Origin: Chlamydomonas sphaeroides
Taxonomy: Eukaryota > Chlorophyta > Chlorophyceae > Chlamydomonadales > Chlamydomonadaceae
Reading direction: 5' to 3'
Length of the DNA stretch: 64,000 bases
NCBI GenBank assembly: GCA_001662425.1
Contig: BDDC01000002.1
Coordinates: 188,245-252,244 of the forward strand
Shown: positions 22,792 through 35,200 of the stretch, piece after piece
Position numbering within the stretch: position 1 is the stretch's first letter
How the letters are laid out: the number at the start of each line of letters is the position of its first letter
Position numbers and translations under genes: made by a program
The notes under the pieces: generated by a model
The model's database searches: none
The model's input: the letters and a program-made list of their open reading frames with translations, nothing else
What the model was told of the DNA's origin: nothing

Positions 22792-25700
22792 TCATGCTTT
22801 CGAGTCCGCCTCCGCCATGTCCTTCTCCAGCTGGTCCGCGATGGCCGCGATGGCCGCCGCCATGACGCCCGCGTCCACAGGCAGCAGCGCGTCGCCCGTG
22901 ACGCCCACATCGGCCGCCGCCGCGGCGCCAGACGCCGACCCCGCCCCCGCCGCCGACCCCGCCTCGCCCTTGCCCGCCACCACCTCGCTCGCCTCCTTGG
23001 TCTGGCCGCCCTCGGCCTCGCCCACCGCCGCAGTGCCCAGCTTGCCCGCGCCCGCCTTGGCCCAGGGCGGCAGCAGCCGGAACCTGCGGGCGCACACAGC
23101 GGCACGGGCACGGACGCGGCATCATTGCCGTCGTGAGTGACTGTTGCGACACGTTCCTGCCAGCCGCAGCGTGGCCCAGGGCGGCAACGTGCGGAACGTG
23201 CGAGGGCACAGCGCAGCACGGGGTACGGCTGGGCAGGCGGAGGCCAATCGAGCCTCTCGCAAGCCGCAGCGACGCGCAACTGCGAGGGCGCCAGCTGGCC
23301 GCGGCGCACCGCAGCCGTGCGTGACTGCGAACGCACTACCGCATAACAAGCGCCTGGCCATGGCCGCGGCGCCTCTCTCGGGGAGCAGCGAGGGCGTGCA
23401 GTTCGAGCGGCGGGAGGCGAGGCTTTCAAGCGCGAACCCCCGCCCCGCCCTCGCGGCGCGGCGCACTTTGTAAAATCTTTGGCGGTGCCGTCGTTGCCGT
23501 GTGCGGCCATGTCGCCCATGCCGGCGGCCCAGAAGTTGCGCACGTGCAGCAGGAAGGCGCACGAGGCGTTGCCGTCGGCGGCCCTGCCGTCCAGAGCGAA
23601 GGCGTCGTGCAGGAAGAACGCTACGGGCCGCCGCGCAGGGACGGCGAGGACCTGCGCGGGAAGTGGGGGAAGAGGCACGGGAAGAGCAGATGTATGGGTG
23701 CGGGAACGGCGAACACCTGCCAGGAGGGCCGAGCGACGGGCAGGGGCTGCGGGAGGTGACCGCCGAGACGGCGGACGAGCGGCAGCCGCAAGCGCAGGGA
23801 GTGGGCGTGGCCTGTGGGGGCCAAGGCGGGGGTGCAGCGGGCCCGGCCGGCCGGCCGGCGCGCCCGGGCAGGGCCTGCATCGTGGGGAAGGAGCTGTTGG
23901 CTCGGCCCCAGCCGCCGTCCCTGCCGCCACCGGCTTTGCCACGGTCGTTCGGGACCTGGCCAGTGATTTGGAGTTACATGCAAATCGATGCTTGGAACAC
24001 TGCTATGCTGCTTTGTAGCAGTACCGGCAGGTGACTGACTGCTACATAAGAGTCATTTTGTAAGCTGTCGTCGACTTAACAAGAGCGCCGATGTAAGATA
24101 CGAGGGCTGCCGCTAGGCGGCTGGCTGCGAGGGCGCATCTGCCTCGCATGCCCTCGTCCACCCACCTTGCCGCGGTCGTGCGGGTGCGGGAACTTGGATA
24201 GCAGGTCGTAGGCCAGGATGGGGTGGCGGCTGAGCGTGCGGGTGGGGGTGGCCCACCAGGAGTTTTCCTGCGGGGCAGCATGACGGGGGGGCCAGCATGG
24301 GGGGGGGGGCAGCATGACGGGGTGCAGGGGCCAGCGGGAGGACGTGCGTGCATGCAGGTCAGGGCGCGTGCAGCGGCCGGTGGCAACGCGGCCCGGCAGG
24401 CCAGCTGGGCAACTGCCGCCTTGCCCTACCTAGCCCCTGCCCGTGTTCATCACTTTGGCGGCTAGCCAGCCAGCCCCTGGCAAACTCTGCCCGCCCGCAC
24501 CTTGTCGGGTGAGACCCGGCTGGACAGGGCGTCGATGCGGCGCAGGCGGTGCAGCGCAATGTCGGCGCCGCCCTGCGGGGAGGGACCAGGAGGAAACCAG
24601 GGGGCGGGAGAGGTGAGGCCGGCAGGGTTCGTGCCCGTGTCCCTTCGTGCCGGGTTACCTTGGTGAGGAGCGCCCAGGCGGTGCGGCGCCCTACCTCGAG
24701 GCCATGCGCACACCCCCGCCCCCGCCGCACCCACCTGCGCCGCCAGGCACTTGTACATTTCCGGCCACCGGTGGCCGTACGCGTTGTACAGGAACTCCTG
24801 CCGCCGGACCGGACCGAACTAGCGTCAGGCGGGCAAGCGGAATGCCCCAACGGCCGGACCGGACCGCACGCGATGTACTGGACCAGCCCCTCCCGACTCG
24901 ACACCAGCTCGAGCGTCAGGGCGAACGCAACGGGCCGCCCTGGCCGCGCCCGCCCCTTCTCCCCCCCCGCCTCACGGCCCCATCAGGGCCCCGGGCTCCC
25001 GGTGCCTCGCGGCCCCTCCAGGGCCCCAAGCTCCTGGTGCATGCTCATCCCTCTCCCCGCACCTGCGCGTCGCCCGCCAGCACCGCCACCGCGGGCGGCT
25101 CCTTACTGCCGCCGCACCCCGCGAGGCCCAGAACCGCGTGGGAGGACACCAGCGCCTGGTCATAGTGGTGGGCCAGGCTGAGGGAGGGGAGGGGGCAGAA
25201 GTGGGTGGCACGGGTGTTGGGGAGGCGACACGGGCATTGATGGATGGACACCAGCGCCTGGTGGTAGACTCGTAATCATGGGTCAAGCTGATGTGGAAGG
25301 GGCCAGAGGTGAGGACTAGACAAGTGAGAGGGGGCGGGGCGGCGACAGGGTAAATGACACGAGCGCCCGTCGTCGCGGACGAGACTGGATGTCACCACCT
25401 CCACCTTCACACCGTCCTCCATTTGCTATAACCCCCAGGCACGAACCCTGGCCTCCGCCCAGCCCGCTCCATCCCCGCCGCCCACCGCCCACGCAACCCG
25501 TTCGTGCAGGTCCCAGCCACTACCATGAGTGGTCCTTAGGCACGAACCCTGGCCCCCACTCCCCTTCATTCCCCCCGCCCCCGCTCACGGCGTGCGCTCC
25601 GGCAGGTCCCAGTTCACCACCATGAGCGCGCCCTTGGCCTGCAGCGCCTCGAACAGCGGGAAGCGCTCCAGGCCCATGCGGGTGGGGCGGTCCGCATACA

Positions 25701-28574
25701 GCAGCACGCCCGAGGCACCCAGGCCCATGTAGTAGTACACCTGCGGGGCGGACGGGGATCAGTTCCGTAATGATATGTATAAACATAGTCTAGGATTACT
25801 AAACGTGTTCCGGAACTCCACACGTGCTCGGCCGGACACGGCCCAGGCGCTGCGCAGCAGGACATCGCCGGCAGTGGCGGTCAACCCCAGCAGGTCCGCC
25901 GCACATCCAGGTGTGTTCCAGTGTTAGGTAGAACAGAACCCCGCACGCGGCACAGCACGCCCCGGGTAGAGTGGCGCGTCGGCCGTGCGCAGAAGGAATG
26001 CGGTTAGATGCGCCAGTGCGGAAGCGCGGCCCAGCCTGACCCGTGTGTGTGCAGCCGCAGGGTCATGCCGTGGGGCCACGCAGTTAAATGCTGCCAGCTT
26101 TGCACACACGATCAAAGCGCCCTTGCGCAGTTGTGGGGAGATGCTACCGGTGTGATTGTGTAGGTGCATGCGCACGAGTTTGCCACATGTGCGGGCGTGC
26201 CTCACGTGGTTGTGGGTAGGGCCTATACGATAGCGCCCATAGCAAAGCCCCTCACAGCCCGCCTTCCTCAGATGCTATCGTGATACGTATTGCATACCAC
26301 ACACGGTGCCGCCTCACATAGCAGTGGACGGTGGCGCGAAGGACCGCACCGGTATGATGCTACGTACATCATGTCTGTAACATGCACCTCACATACTGTC
26401 TACTATCTATCATGCCTCACATAGTTGTGGATGCGAGCCACGGTGGCGCGCAGGAAGTTCTCCCAGCGCGTGCCGTCCACGCCAATGGAGCGGAAGGGCG
26501 GCAGCACCGTCCACAGCGCGGGCGCCCCCGTGGTCTCCACCACGCTGGGCACGGAGCCGGCGGCGCGCGCGCCCGGCCCCGCGGCGGCGATGGTGGGGTC
26601 CATCGGCGGCATGGTGAGAAGGTTGCAGAGGCGCGCGGGCGAGGCGGGCAGGCAGAATGCGGCCTTGGTGCCGGGGTACGAGTCCTCGCTGATCTGCGGC
26701 GCCGGGGAGAGGGACAAGTGGAGCGGGAGGAGGCGAGAGAGACGTGTAGGATACTCATAAATGGAAGGCCACCTGCACCGGCCGTGCGCACGTACGCGAG
26801 GCCTCCCTCGGCGCTTTCAAGGCACCGCCCTCGGGGCCCTCGTGCTGCAGCCACCTGCAGACGCCTGCCCTCCGACCCACATCCCGGACCGCGCACTCTG
26901 CTGCTGCACGCCCTGCCGCGACGCGTACACGTGTGGGCCCACACGACCGCCTGCGGCTGCGCTACAAAGTGCATCGCAACACACGTGCGGGGGCACACAC
27001 GCGCGTCTCGGGCATGGTGGCTGGGGGCTCGGCCGCAGCCGGCGCACCTTGAAGCAGCGGCTGTACTGGCTGGGGTCGAGCGTGAAGGTGAAGTGGAAGG
27101 GCCGCTCCTTGCCGCGGGCCGCCGCGGAGTTGGGCAGCCGCGCCACGTCCACGTCCGCGGTCACCGTGTAGCCGGTGAGCGACTCGAGCCGCAGCCGGGG
27201 CTGCCACCTGAGGGGGTGACACCAGGCGTTGTCGCTGGTGTTATCACTGCCGGGGCAGGGCGACCTCAGGCGCCACACGAGATGGGTACGCACAACACGA
27301 TACGGGGTTGGGTAAGCACCACACCGGAAGCGCGGCGGGGAGGGGAGGGTGACGCCAGGCGTTGTCGCCAAGGCCACTGCCTGGGCGCCTCGCACAGCCC
27401 CGGCGCGTAATCTCCCTGTCCTGGTCCCGTCCCACCGTGCAGCAACAAGCAAGCGCGCTTGCACCCGGCCCCACTCCCGCGCAGGACCCACTTATCCGTG
27501 TCCACGGCCAACGCCACGGCCAGGCCTCTAGCAGACACCCCAGCCCGCTGCTGACCTGGCACCCCTCCAGCCCCCCTGTGGCCCCAGGCACCCACTTTTC
27601 TGTGTCCACGGCCATGGCCAGGCGGCCGCCGGAGTCGTGGCCCAAGTGCTCCAGCGATTCGGCCCAGGCAAAGCCGATGACGGCGTTGCGCTGCGGCGTG
27701 TGGCGGAAGTTGGGTTTTGGACCACGATTCGGGGTCAGGAAAAGGTTCATGCGACGAGTGGCGAGGACCAATAGCGGGTCGGGTTCTCGGGGAGTCGCTG
27801 GGGAATGGGTCGACGTGGTCGGTGGGCTGCGACCCACGGGCCCATCGTCGCATATGGCCCTGGCCGCTGCAGGAGTGCCACTCGCGCAAATGTCACAATG
27901 ATCTTGCCTGGCTGCCCGAGTCCGGCGAGGTCGCGTTGTCGGGGGCTACGCGCTTCAGCCACACGTGCAGCAGAACCACCTGCGGGGCCGGGCCGGGGAG
28001 GGCCGGGACAGGGGGAGGGAGGCTGCGTGGGGGCGGCCTGCAAGCTGGTGATTGCAGGGGTGGTGCAGAGGTCCGGCGCATGGGCCCTGGCCCGGGTGCC
28101 TGGGCCCCCTGCGCTCTATCCGGGTGAAGCTTCGGTGGTATGGGTTAAGGCTGAAGGTTTCACGTTTGCAGCTCGCAACCCGCGTGCCGCCGCGGCCGGG
28201 GGTGAGCAATAATCACCCCTCACCCTCCATGACGCACGTAAGGGTGCGAGGGGAACTAAGGTTGGGTGCCCGCCCCCTTGCGAGCACAGCGGGTTGGCGA
28301 CATGTGCGTGCGGGGCATGACAAACCCCCTGCCGCAGTCAACTCGCCTGCTCCCCGGCATCGCGTATCGGCGCTTTAGCATGCAGCTGCAGCGTGTGCAC
28401 GCCCAGCTCGTCATGACCGTGGCTGAAGAAGCGGCCCCGATGATGCGCAGCGGACAGGGCGGAAGCACTCCCACGACCTCCTGCCGATCGCCTCTCAGCC
28501 AACGCTACATGATATAGCGTCAAGAAAACGGCAGCAGTTTGAAGTATCGACAGCAGCAGCGCACGCAGCTGCAT
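22792..28574 (-). CDS. Glycosyltransferase family 92-like (DUF23) type II membrane protein
   Basis: Twelve exons, high to low: 28347-28574, 27908-27979, 27596-27690, 27048-27207, 26421-26693, 25589-25740, 25063-25177, 24735-24797, 24501-24572, 24166-24267, 23467-23651, 22792-23083; 602 aa. Phases match throughout. The first two introns need GC donors, and exon 1 is the least certain. The N-terminus is a signal anchor (MQLRALLLSILQTAAVFLTL). The core reads VYYYMGLGASGVLLYADRPT, then GALMVVNWDLPER, HHYDQALVSSHAV, ALHRLRRIDALSSRVSP and ENSWWATPTRT. It ends with FLHDAFALDG and AFLLHVRNFW. This order fits GT92/DUF23 proteins, which transfer sugars in the Golgi. The usual acidic DxDEF motif appears only as AVAVLAGDAQEFL, so activity is uncertain. 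The Ala/Gly-rich tail ends EKDMAEADSKA. Several introns hold decayed exon-edge copies. Confidence 0.6.
23171..23215 (-). repeat. Decayed copy of last glycosyltransferase exon start
   Basis: tggcccagggcggcaacgtg here parallels tggcccagggcggcagcagc in the real exon; it translates FRTLPPWA against FRLLPPWA. It is 114 bp upstream of the real acceptor in transcription direction. Confidence 0.8.
25243..25292 (-). repeat. Decayed copy of glycosyltransferase exon 7 start
   Basis: gacaccagcgcctggt occurs at 25145 (exon) and again at 25247 (intron), 102 bp apart. The copy reads HQALVSIH where the exon has YDQALVSSH. Confidence 0.7.
25918..25959. repeat. 42-bp dispersed element, copy 1 (glycosyltransferase intron)
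   Basis: Differs at only two positions from 36835-36876. Core: aggtagaacagaacccc, then cacgcggcacagcacg. Confidence 0.85.
27487..27528 (-). repeat. Decayed copy of glycosyltransferase exon 3 end and donor
   Basis: The copy reads LAVALAVDTDKW where the exon has LAMAVDTEKW. It sits 104 bp downstream of the real donor, within intron 3. Confidence 0.75.
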
Positions 28575-29230
28575 TCGCGCGTCGCGCAGTCAAGGAACGT
28601 TATCAGCTAGTCATGTTCTAAAGATTACTTCTGCTGTTTACCGGCGACGAGTCATATGCTGTGCAGCAGACGAGTCGGAACAAAATGCCGAAAGTTGCCG
28701 TTGCAGCACTACCGGCACGCCAACACACACAACCCCCAAAACCCCCGTCATCCGCGCACAGCCCGTAGGGTTCCAGCATCGTGAGCACACGTATCTTGTA
28801 CGTACGAAGTGACCATGCAGGATGTACAGAACTTTCACCATGCTACCAAAGACCAAAGCATTATGTGGCACAGCCGCACCACATCCATGCCGTTCCCCCG
28901 CCCCAGCCACCGCTGCGCTCTGCCAGCCAGTAGAACAGCCGCCAAAAGTGCATGGCGACCTTGATTGAATAAATAATGCCCCTCAACACACGCCACGCTT
29001 AAGGTTTCTGCCACCGCTCGTATCCGTCAGTACACGGCACGTATCAGCCACACCGGTCGTCGAGAGCCGGACTTCGTTGACGGACTTCAATAAATCGAGC
29101 ACCAATGTTTGACCAGCAGCCGTCCCACCAGCACACCACCACCTCCAACCCGTGCCCGCAGCTTCTGCCAGCGCCGTGCCCTCCACACAGCACTCCGTCC
29201 CTGATCCTTCTCCCCTTGCACCACCGCCCC
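28575..29230. other. Intergenic between tandem minus-strand genes
   Basis: Holds the ABCG 3' UTR and the promoter of the glycosyltransferase-like gene. No gene or RNA recognised. Confidence 0.5.
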
Positions 29231-32200
29231 TCATCTCTTCTGGTGGTTCACGAACGCCAGCGCCACCCAGGCCAGCGCACACCAGCCCCCGAAGAAGGCC
29301 ACGATGATGCCCAGCTGCTGCCACTTGTCGGTCTGGGTCAGGTTGTAGTACTCGAGGATGGGCGTGCCGGCTGCGGGGAGGGACGCGAACGGGTGTACAG
29401 GCAGCAGCTGGCGTCAGCGCCTGTCGGGTGCATTCGCACGGTGCGTACAGTGAGAGCGCGTGTGTCGGCTGTGTGGGCGTCTCTCTAGTACCACGACAGC
29501 GGGTTGCGCGCGTGCGCCTGCCCCGGCCTCGACGCGGAGGGCTTGCCGGGCGGCTTAGCCCAGCACACAGCGCAGCAGGAGGTGCGGCAACGAGTAGTCA
29601 CGAGGCTGGGTGCGCAGCCATCCGAGCCCAGAGGCCAGAGGATGTGGGCCTGCATGTGCTGCGGCCTGAGCAGCCCTCCCAGCCCATGCCTCCTCCCCGC
29701 AGCACAGGGCCCAAGCCCATGCTCAGCCCATGCTTCCTCCCCGCAGCGCAGGGCTCTAGCCAGGCCTTACGCACCCAGCTCCGCGTCCCGGTGCTGACCA
29801 AACTGGTTGATCATGAGGCCCTGCGGGGAGGGAAGGGAAGGGGAAGGGAGGGAGCGCGCGTGGTGTTGCGTGAGCGCGGCGTGCGCTGCGCGCCGCGCGC
29901 CGTACACCCGCTGTACAGCGGTAGATCGTCCGACCACACACCTGCCAGCTGTACTTGAGCAGGTCTGCGTACGTCAGCCAGCGCCAGTACACCGGAATAG
30001 ACTCGACCCTGGGGGCGGCGTGTGGAAGGGAGGGGAGCGGAGCGGCCGGGTGCCATGAGCGTGGTACGGTGTTGCGATGCGGCGCGCGTTGCGGCCGTGC
30101 ACAGCCGGCACACACGTCTTGCTGGCGCCGAGGCTGCGCCGCTGCGCCCCGCGCAAACGAGCGCAAGTACGTGAAGCCGCCTCGCGCCGCACCTGATGAG
30201 GAAGCCTGACAGGAAGAGCATGACCGCTAGGATGGTGGGCACGGCGGCGTTGGCGACGTCCAGGTTGGGCGAGAAGGCGGCCACCATGTAGGCGATGACT
30301 GGGGACGGGCGGGGAGGGAAGGGGCAAAGTCTCGTATAGTACGTGTCAAACATCAATGCGCTGGCGTGTCGTGCGTGGGCCACATCCAGGTTGGGTGGGG
30401 ACGATGACGGCCACGATGACCGGGACGGGGATGCGTTCCACGCTCGTATGAACGAACGATCACGCGAGCAGGACGTCACGCCGCACACGGCAGCTGCGCT
30501 GCGGATGCCGCATGTAGTTGGGAGGCGTCCCCGCCAGGTACCAAACGGCACCAGCACGACGCGGCGGGCGCGTGAGCCACGAGCGGACTTGCGTGGCTCC
30601 CGTTGCTTGGCGGCACTCACCCACTCCGTTGCTGAGGGTGGTCATGAGATTCAGCCAAAAGTACAGGAAGGAGCCTTGCAGCTGTACGCTGCGGGAGGGA
30701 GGCGCAGGAGGTGTGAGTTCGGTGTTACGGACGCGCCGGCAATCTCCGAACCAGGTGCTCGGGCCCACGTGGCTGCAGCAACCTTCGAGGCGCAGTGGGG
30801 CGCAGGGCCAGAGGCGAGCGCGTGCATGGGGCGGGGCGGGAGCAGGGGGCAGGGGCGCGGTGGGGGTGGGCGGGGAAGCAGGGCGGAGGCGCGGCCACCT
30901 TTGTACGGAAGGACCAGCGTGGAAGTTATTGGAGGGTACCAGAGAGTGGCCACCGTGGGCGGGCGTGGCGGTGCGCGCCATGGCAGGGGCTGCGGCCTTG
31001 CCCGTGCGCGTGTCGCTCTGGTGGGGTCGTGGCCTTCGCATCGCTCACCCAGGCTCAACCGCTCACCCAGGCTCACCCAGCAGGGCGGGTACACGGGGCG
31101 GTCCCTATTCCTAGCGTTTGATATTCTAAGTAGCATCATAGATCTACGCAGTCTGCTGAGGAGATTGGCGCGATTCCCATAGCTCACCCGTAAAATATGA
31201 TGGCGGAGGAGCCTAGCCCCACTGTCCAGTTAAGCGTCAGCTCGTCCAGCAGCTGCGGCAGTTGGCGGTTGCAGAGTGGTTAGTTGGTTGGGCGGTTTGT
31301 TGGGGGGTTGTTGCGGTTGGACGGCTGAGCGCAGCAGCCGACCGGCCGTACGCCCCCAGCCCGCTGCCTTACCTTGTACAGCAAGTAGGTGGCGGGGCGG
31401 TACAGCCCATCGTGACGCTCCCGTACGTACAGCCCGCGCTCTGCGGCCGGGATCAGGGCAGGACGGGTCGACTGGTTCAGGGTTTAGGGTTTAGGGTTCA
31501 GGCAGTGCAGCCCCTGTGTTCCGCAACTCCAGCGCCACAGGCCATCCCACAGCAGCTATGTCCTATAGTGACTATAATATGCGGTATCATCAATTGTTTG
31601 TGTTTATGCTGACCCACCCGACATGATGGCCGGCACGTAGGCCACCGCCCCCCAGGCGGGCTGCGCGACGCACAGGTACATGAGCGCGGCCATGGAGGGC
31701 ACGTTGGCGGCTGGGGGTGGAGGGGAGGCAGGGGAGAGGAGATCAGGTTGGAGGAGCGTGGGGCAATCAGGTTGAAGGGGTCGACGAGGGGGGCGGAGGT
31801 GGTGGCCAGCGCTGCAAGGGGACGTGGCCGTCCCCCAAGTCCACAGCCCCGCAGCGCTGCGGCTCACGCTTGAAGTTGTCTCCTATCCCGAAGTAGAGCG
31901 ACATGATAACCAGCTGGGGGGATTGGCGGGGAGGGGGAGGGTGACAGCTTAGGCCGTGCCTTCTTCTGTGACCCTTCTCTTACTAACTCTGTAACAACTC
32001 CTCTCCCTCAAACGTCGCCAACCCAGCTGCCGACTTGAATGCCAGCCGGTGCCAACCAACTAAAGACGAACCAACCAACCAACCAACCAACCAGGCCTAC
32101 CGCGAAGATGATCTTGTCGAACAGCCGCGGCCCCAGGTAGTCCATGACCTGGTAGTTGCGGGTGGTGCGGTACTGTGGGGGAGGGGAGGGCGGGGGAGGG

Positions 32201-35200
32201 NNNNNNNNNNNNNNNNNNNNNNNNNNNNNNNNNNNNNNNNNNNNNNNNNNNNNNNNNNNNNNNNNNNNNNNNNNNNNNNNNNNNNNNNNNNNNNNNNNNN
32301 NNNNNNNNNNNNNNNNNNNNNNNNNNNNNNNNNNNNNNNNNNNNNNNNNNNNNNNNNNNNNNNNNNNNNNNNNNNNNNNNNNNNNNNNNNNNNNNNNNNN
32401 NNNNNNNNNNNNNNNNNNNNNNNNNNNNNNNNNNNNNNNNNNNNNNNNNNNNNNNNNNNNNNNNNNNNNNNNNNNNNNNNNNNNNNNNNNNNNNNNNNNN
32501 NNNNNNNNNNNNNNNNNNNNNNNNNNNNNNNNNNNNNNNNNNNNNNNNNNNNNNNNNNNNNNNNNNNNNNNNNNNNNNNNNNNNNNNNNNNNAGGGGGTA
32601 GGCCGGAGCAGAGGAGAGGAGGGGTGCGGGCTGTGGGGCTGCAGGGAGGGTAGGTTGGGTGCAGCATGCGGACTGCAGCAGCTGGCCGGCAGGGCGGGGC
32701 CGGAAGCGAAACAAAGCAAGCGCGTGATGCGGCGCGTGCGGAGCAGGACGAACGAGAGGCGCATTGGCAGGGCGGCCTAACGAAACGTGACGATCATAAA
32801 CAAAGCAGTGCATCCAAGTTTGTCGCAACACATCGTGTCATCGACACAGCACGGTCCGGCGGGGCGGCCGCCAGTCGCCGTTTTGTACGCTGCCGAATAC
32901 CGGTACGTGGCGTGTCGTGACGAGCTGAGGTTCACCTTGAGCAGCATGAGCAGGCTCCACCACCAGGGCGTGACGTACTCCTGCGATCCGCTCAGCCGAG
33001 ACACCGCCGCTACGCAGCCGCCGCCGCCCTCCTCGCCGCCCATCGCCGCCAAGTCCAGCCGCCCAAACGACTGCGACGGCGGCAGCCCCCGAGGCGACGC
33101 CAGGCCGACGCCGCCCTCGCTCGTGCCGTTGGCGGCGGCGCCGTTGGCGGTGGCAGAGCCGTTGGCGAGGGCGGAGGCGGAGGCGGCGGAGCGCAGGCTG
33201 CGGCCGGCGGCGGAGGTCTGACGGGAAATGGCGGCGCGGGCCTGGGCCTCCGCCAGGTAGCCGTCGAGCTGCTTGGCGGACTCCTGCGAGTGGGGGGAGG
33301 GGCGACCACACAGCAGCGGGTCAGCGTCGCGGGCAGGTGAAGCCACCGGCTTCCTTCGCCGTGCGCCAGCTAGCAGGGCCTCTCCTCCCGCGCTTTGATA
33401 AGCGCCTGGCGCCTTGAAGGTCAACAAAGGCAGAGCCATGGGAGCCAACCATGTGGCCCATGTGGTCGCACGTACGCTCCATCAGGCCCGAGCGCCTGCC
33501 ACGTCCGCTCTGGCCCCCTCCGCCCGCCCGCCCGCCTGCGCCAGGTCGCTGCGGGAGGCGGCGCTCCCACCGTGCCTGCCCTGCACCTGGCCCTGCACCT
33601 GGCCCTGCATCCACGACCCTGCCACATTCCCCTCTGCCCCCAACCCTGCCATGCACCTGCGCCAGGTCGCTGCGGGAGAAGGCGTCGCCCAGCGCCCCGC
33701 TGCGGCCTTCGCGGTCCGCCTGCGGGAGGGGGCGGCAGGCGGGCAGGCGCAGCGGGGATGGCCTTCCTGAAGCTCATCCACGATCAGACCGGGCGGAGGC
33801 TCGACGACTGCGCAGAGGTTGTGGCGGCGGCGCTGGAGCCTGCGCCATGGGAACTGCGGCGTACGGCATTGCTACTGCCACCACGTGGCCCCCGCCTGCG
33901 CCCCTTGCCTCGACGCCAAACCCTCGTTCCAACACGTGCGCATGTGGGCAGCGCCTAATAATCTACACACGCTCCACACCTGCGTCAGAAAATCCATGAG
34001 CCATTCGGCGAGGTTCTCTCCGTAGCCCAGCGGCCGGCAGCCGCACACCTGCATGCCATGGGTGCCAGCCTCCTTGGTACGGTTGTGCCACTTGCCGACG
34101 ACGGTTACGTGTCTTGCCAATGACAGCACATGGTATTCTATCACACGCTACCGGTACGCAGACTTGACCCGAGCCGGTAGCCGCATACCTGGGTCAGGTA
34201 GTCGGAGGCAGCCACGCCTGCGGTGCGGCGGGGAGGGCAGGGGAACGCGTGGGCCAGGCGCAGGTGGCGCACAGGGGCACAGGGGCGCAGGTCCGACCGC
34301 TGCGCAGAGGCGCGCACACGGCCACCCGTGCGAGGTAGGATAGGTAGGATGGGGGCGCCGGTTCCACGCGGAGGACCCTGCTGGCACAGGCCACGGCTCT
34401 GGGACCAGCACCACACTGCCACGTAGCACCATACTACCACGTGGGCGTCATGCACGTGAGCTGCACATGCCGGTACGTGCGGGCGTGCGCCCGACCGCAC
34501 GTGTCGTTGCAGCGCAGCAACTGCCGCTGGCACCATGCGGCCCAAGGTGCACGTTGTGGCCCGATGGCCGCAACCATGGCCCGCTACCTTTCGCGGTACG
34601 GGGGTACAACATATTCCTATCGTAAGGCCTTGTACCCATTGCAGCTGTGCGCCGAGCTCACCCGGCGGCCCCAGGTACACGGTACGCCCCGAGGCGAGCA
34701 CCATGACGCGGTCGAAGAGCGCGAAGCAGGCGGAGGAGGGCGAGTGGATGGTGGCCACGATGGTGGTGCCGTCGGCCGCGAGGCCCTTGACCGTCTGCAT
34801 GGCCTGTGGCGTGAGGTGGGGCAGGGATGGGATTGGCGGCAGGAAGGGGGAGGTAGGTGGAGGCAGGCACGGGGGAACGCGGGGCTTGCAGCGGAGGGGT
34901 AGCCGGGCGGTGCACCACCGGGCCGCACGGGCACCGTTGGCACAGTTGCGTGCCGCCGCCCCCACCCCCTGCCAGTCCCGACCTCAGCCCCACGGGCGCG
35001 GCACCCACCTCGAGCGCCGTGAACGAGTCCAGGCCGCTGCGACACGAAGGGCGGGGCAGGGGCGGTGGGAGTTGGAGCACGCCAGGCGGCGGCCTCCGTG
35101 CAGACCCCGGCCGTCACGCCGCTGGCCCCTGGACGCTGCCCCCTGGCCCCTGGCCCCGGGCTCCAAGCTGCACTAACCCCATCCTTCCAACCCGGCTCTT

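Noticed and set aside
26382..27410. 342-codon plus-strand frame
   Set aside because: Antisense to well-phased exons of the glycosyltransferase-like gene and without motifs.
32008..32831. Several frames spanning the second N gap
   Set aside because: Artefacts of the gap; ABCG exons on both sides join without it.
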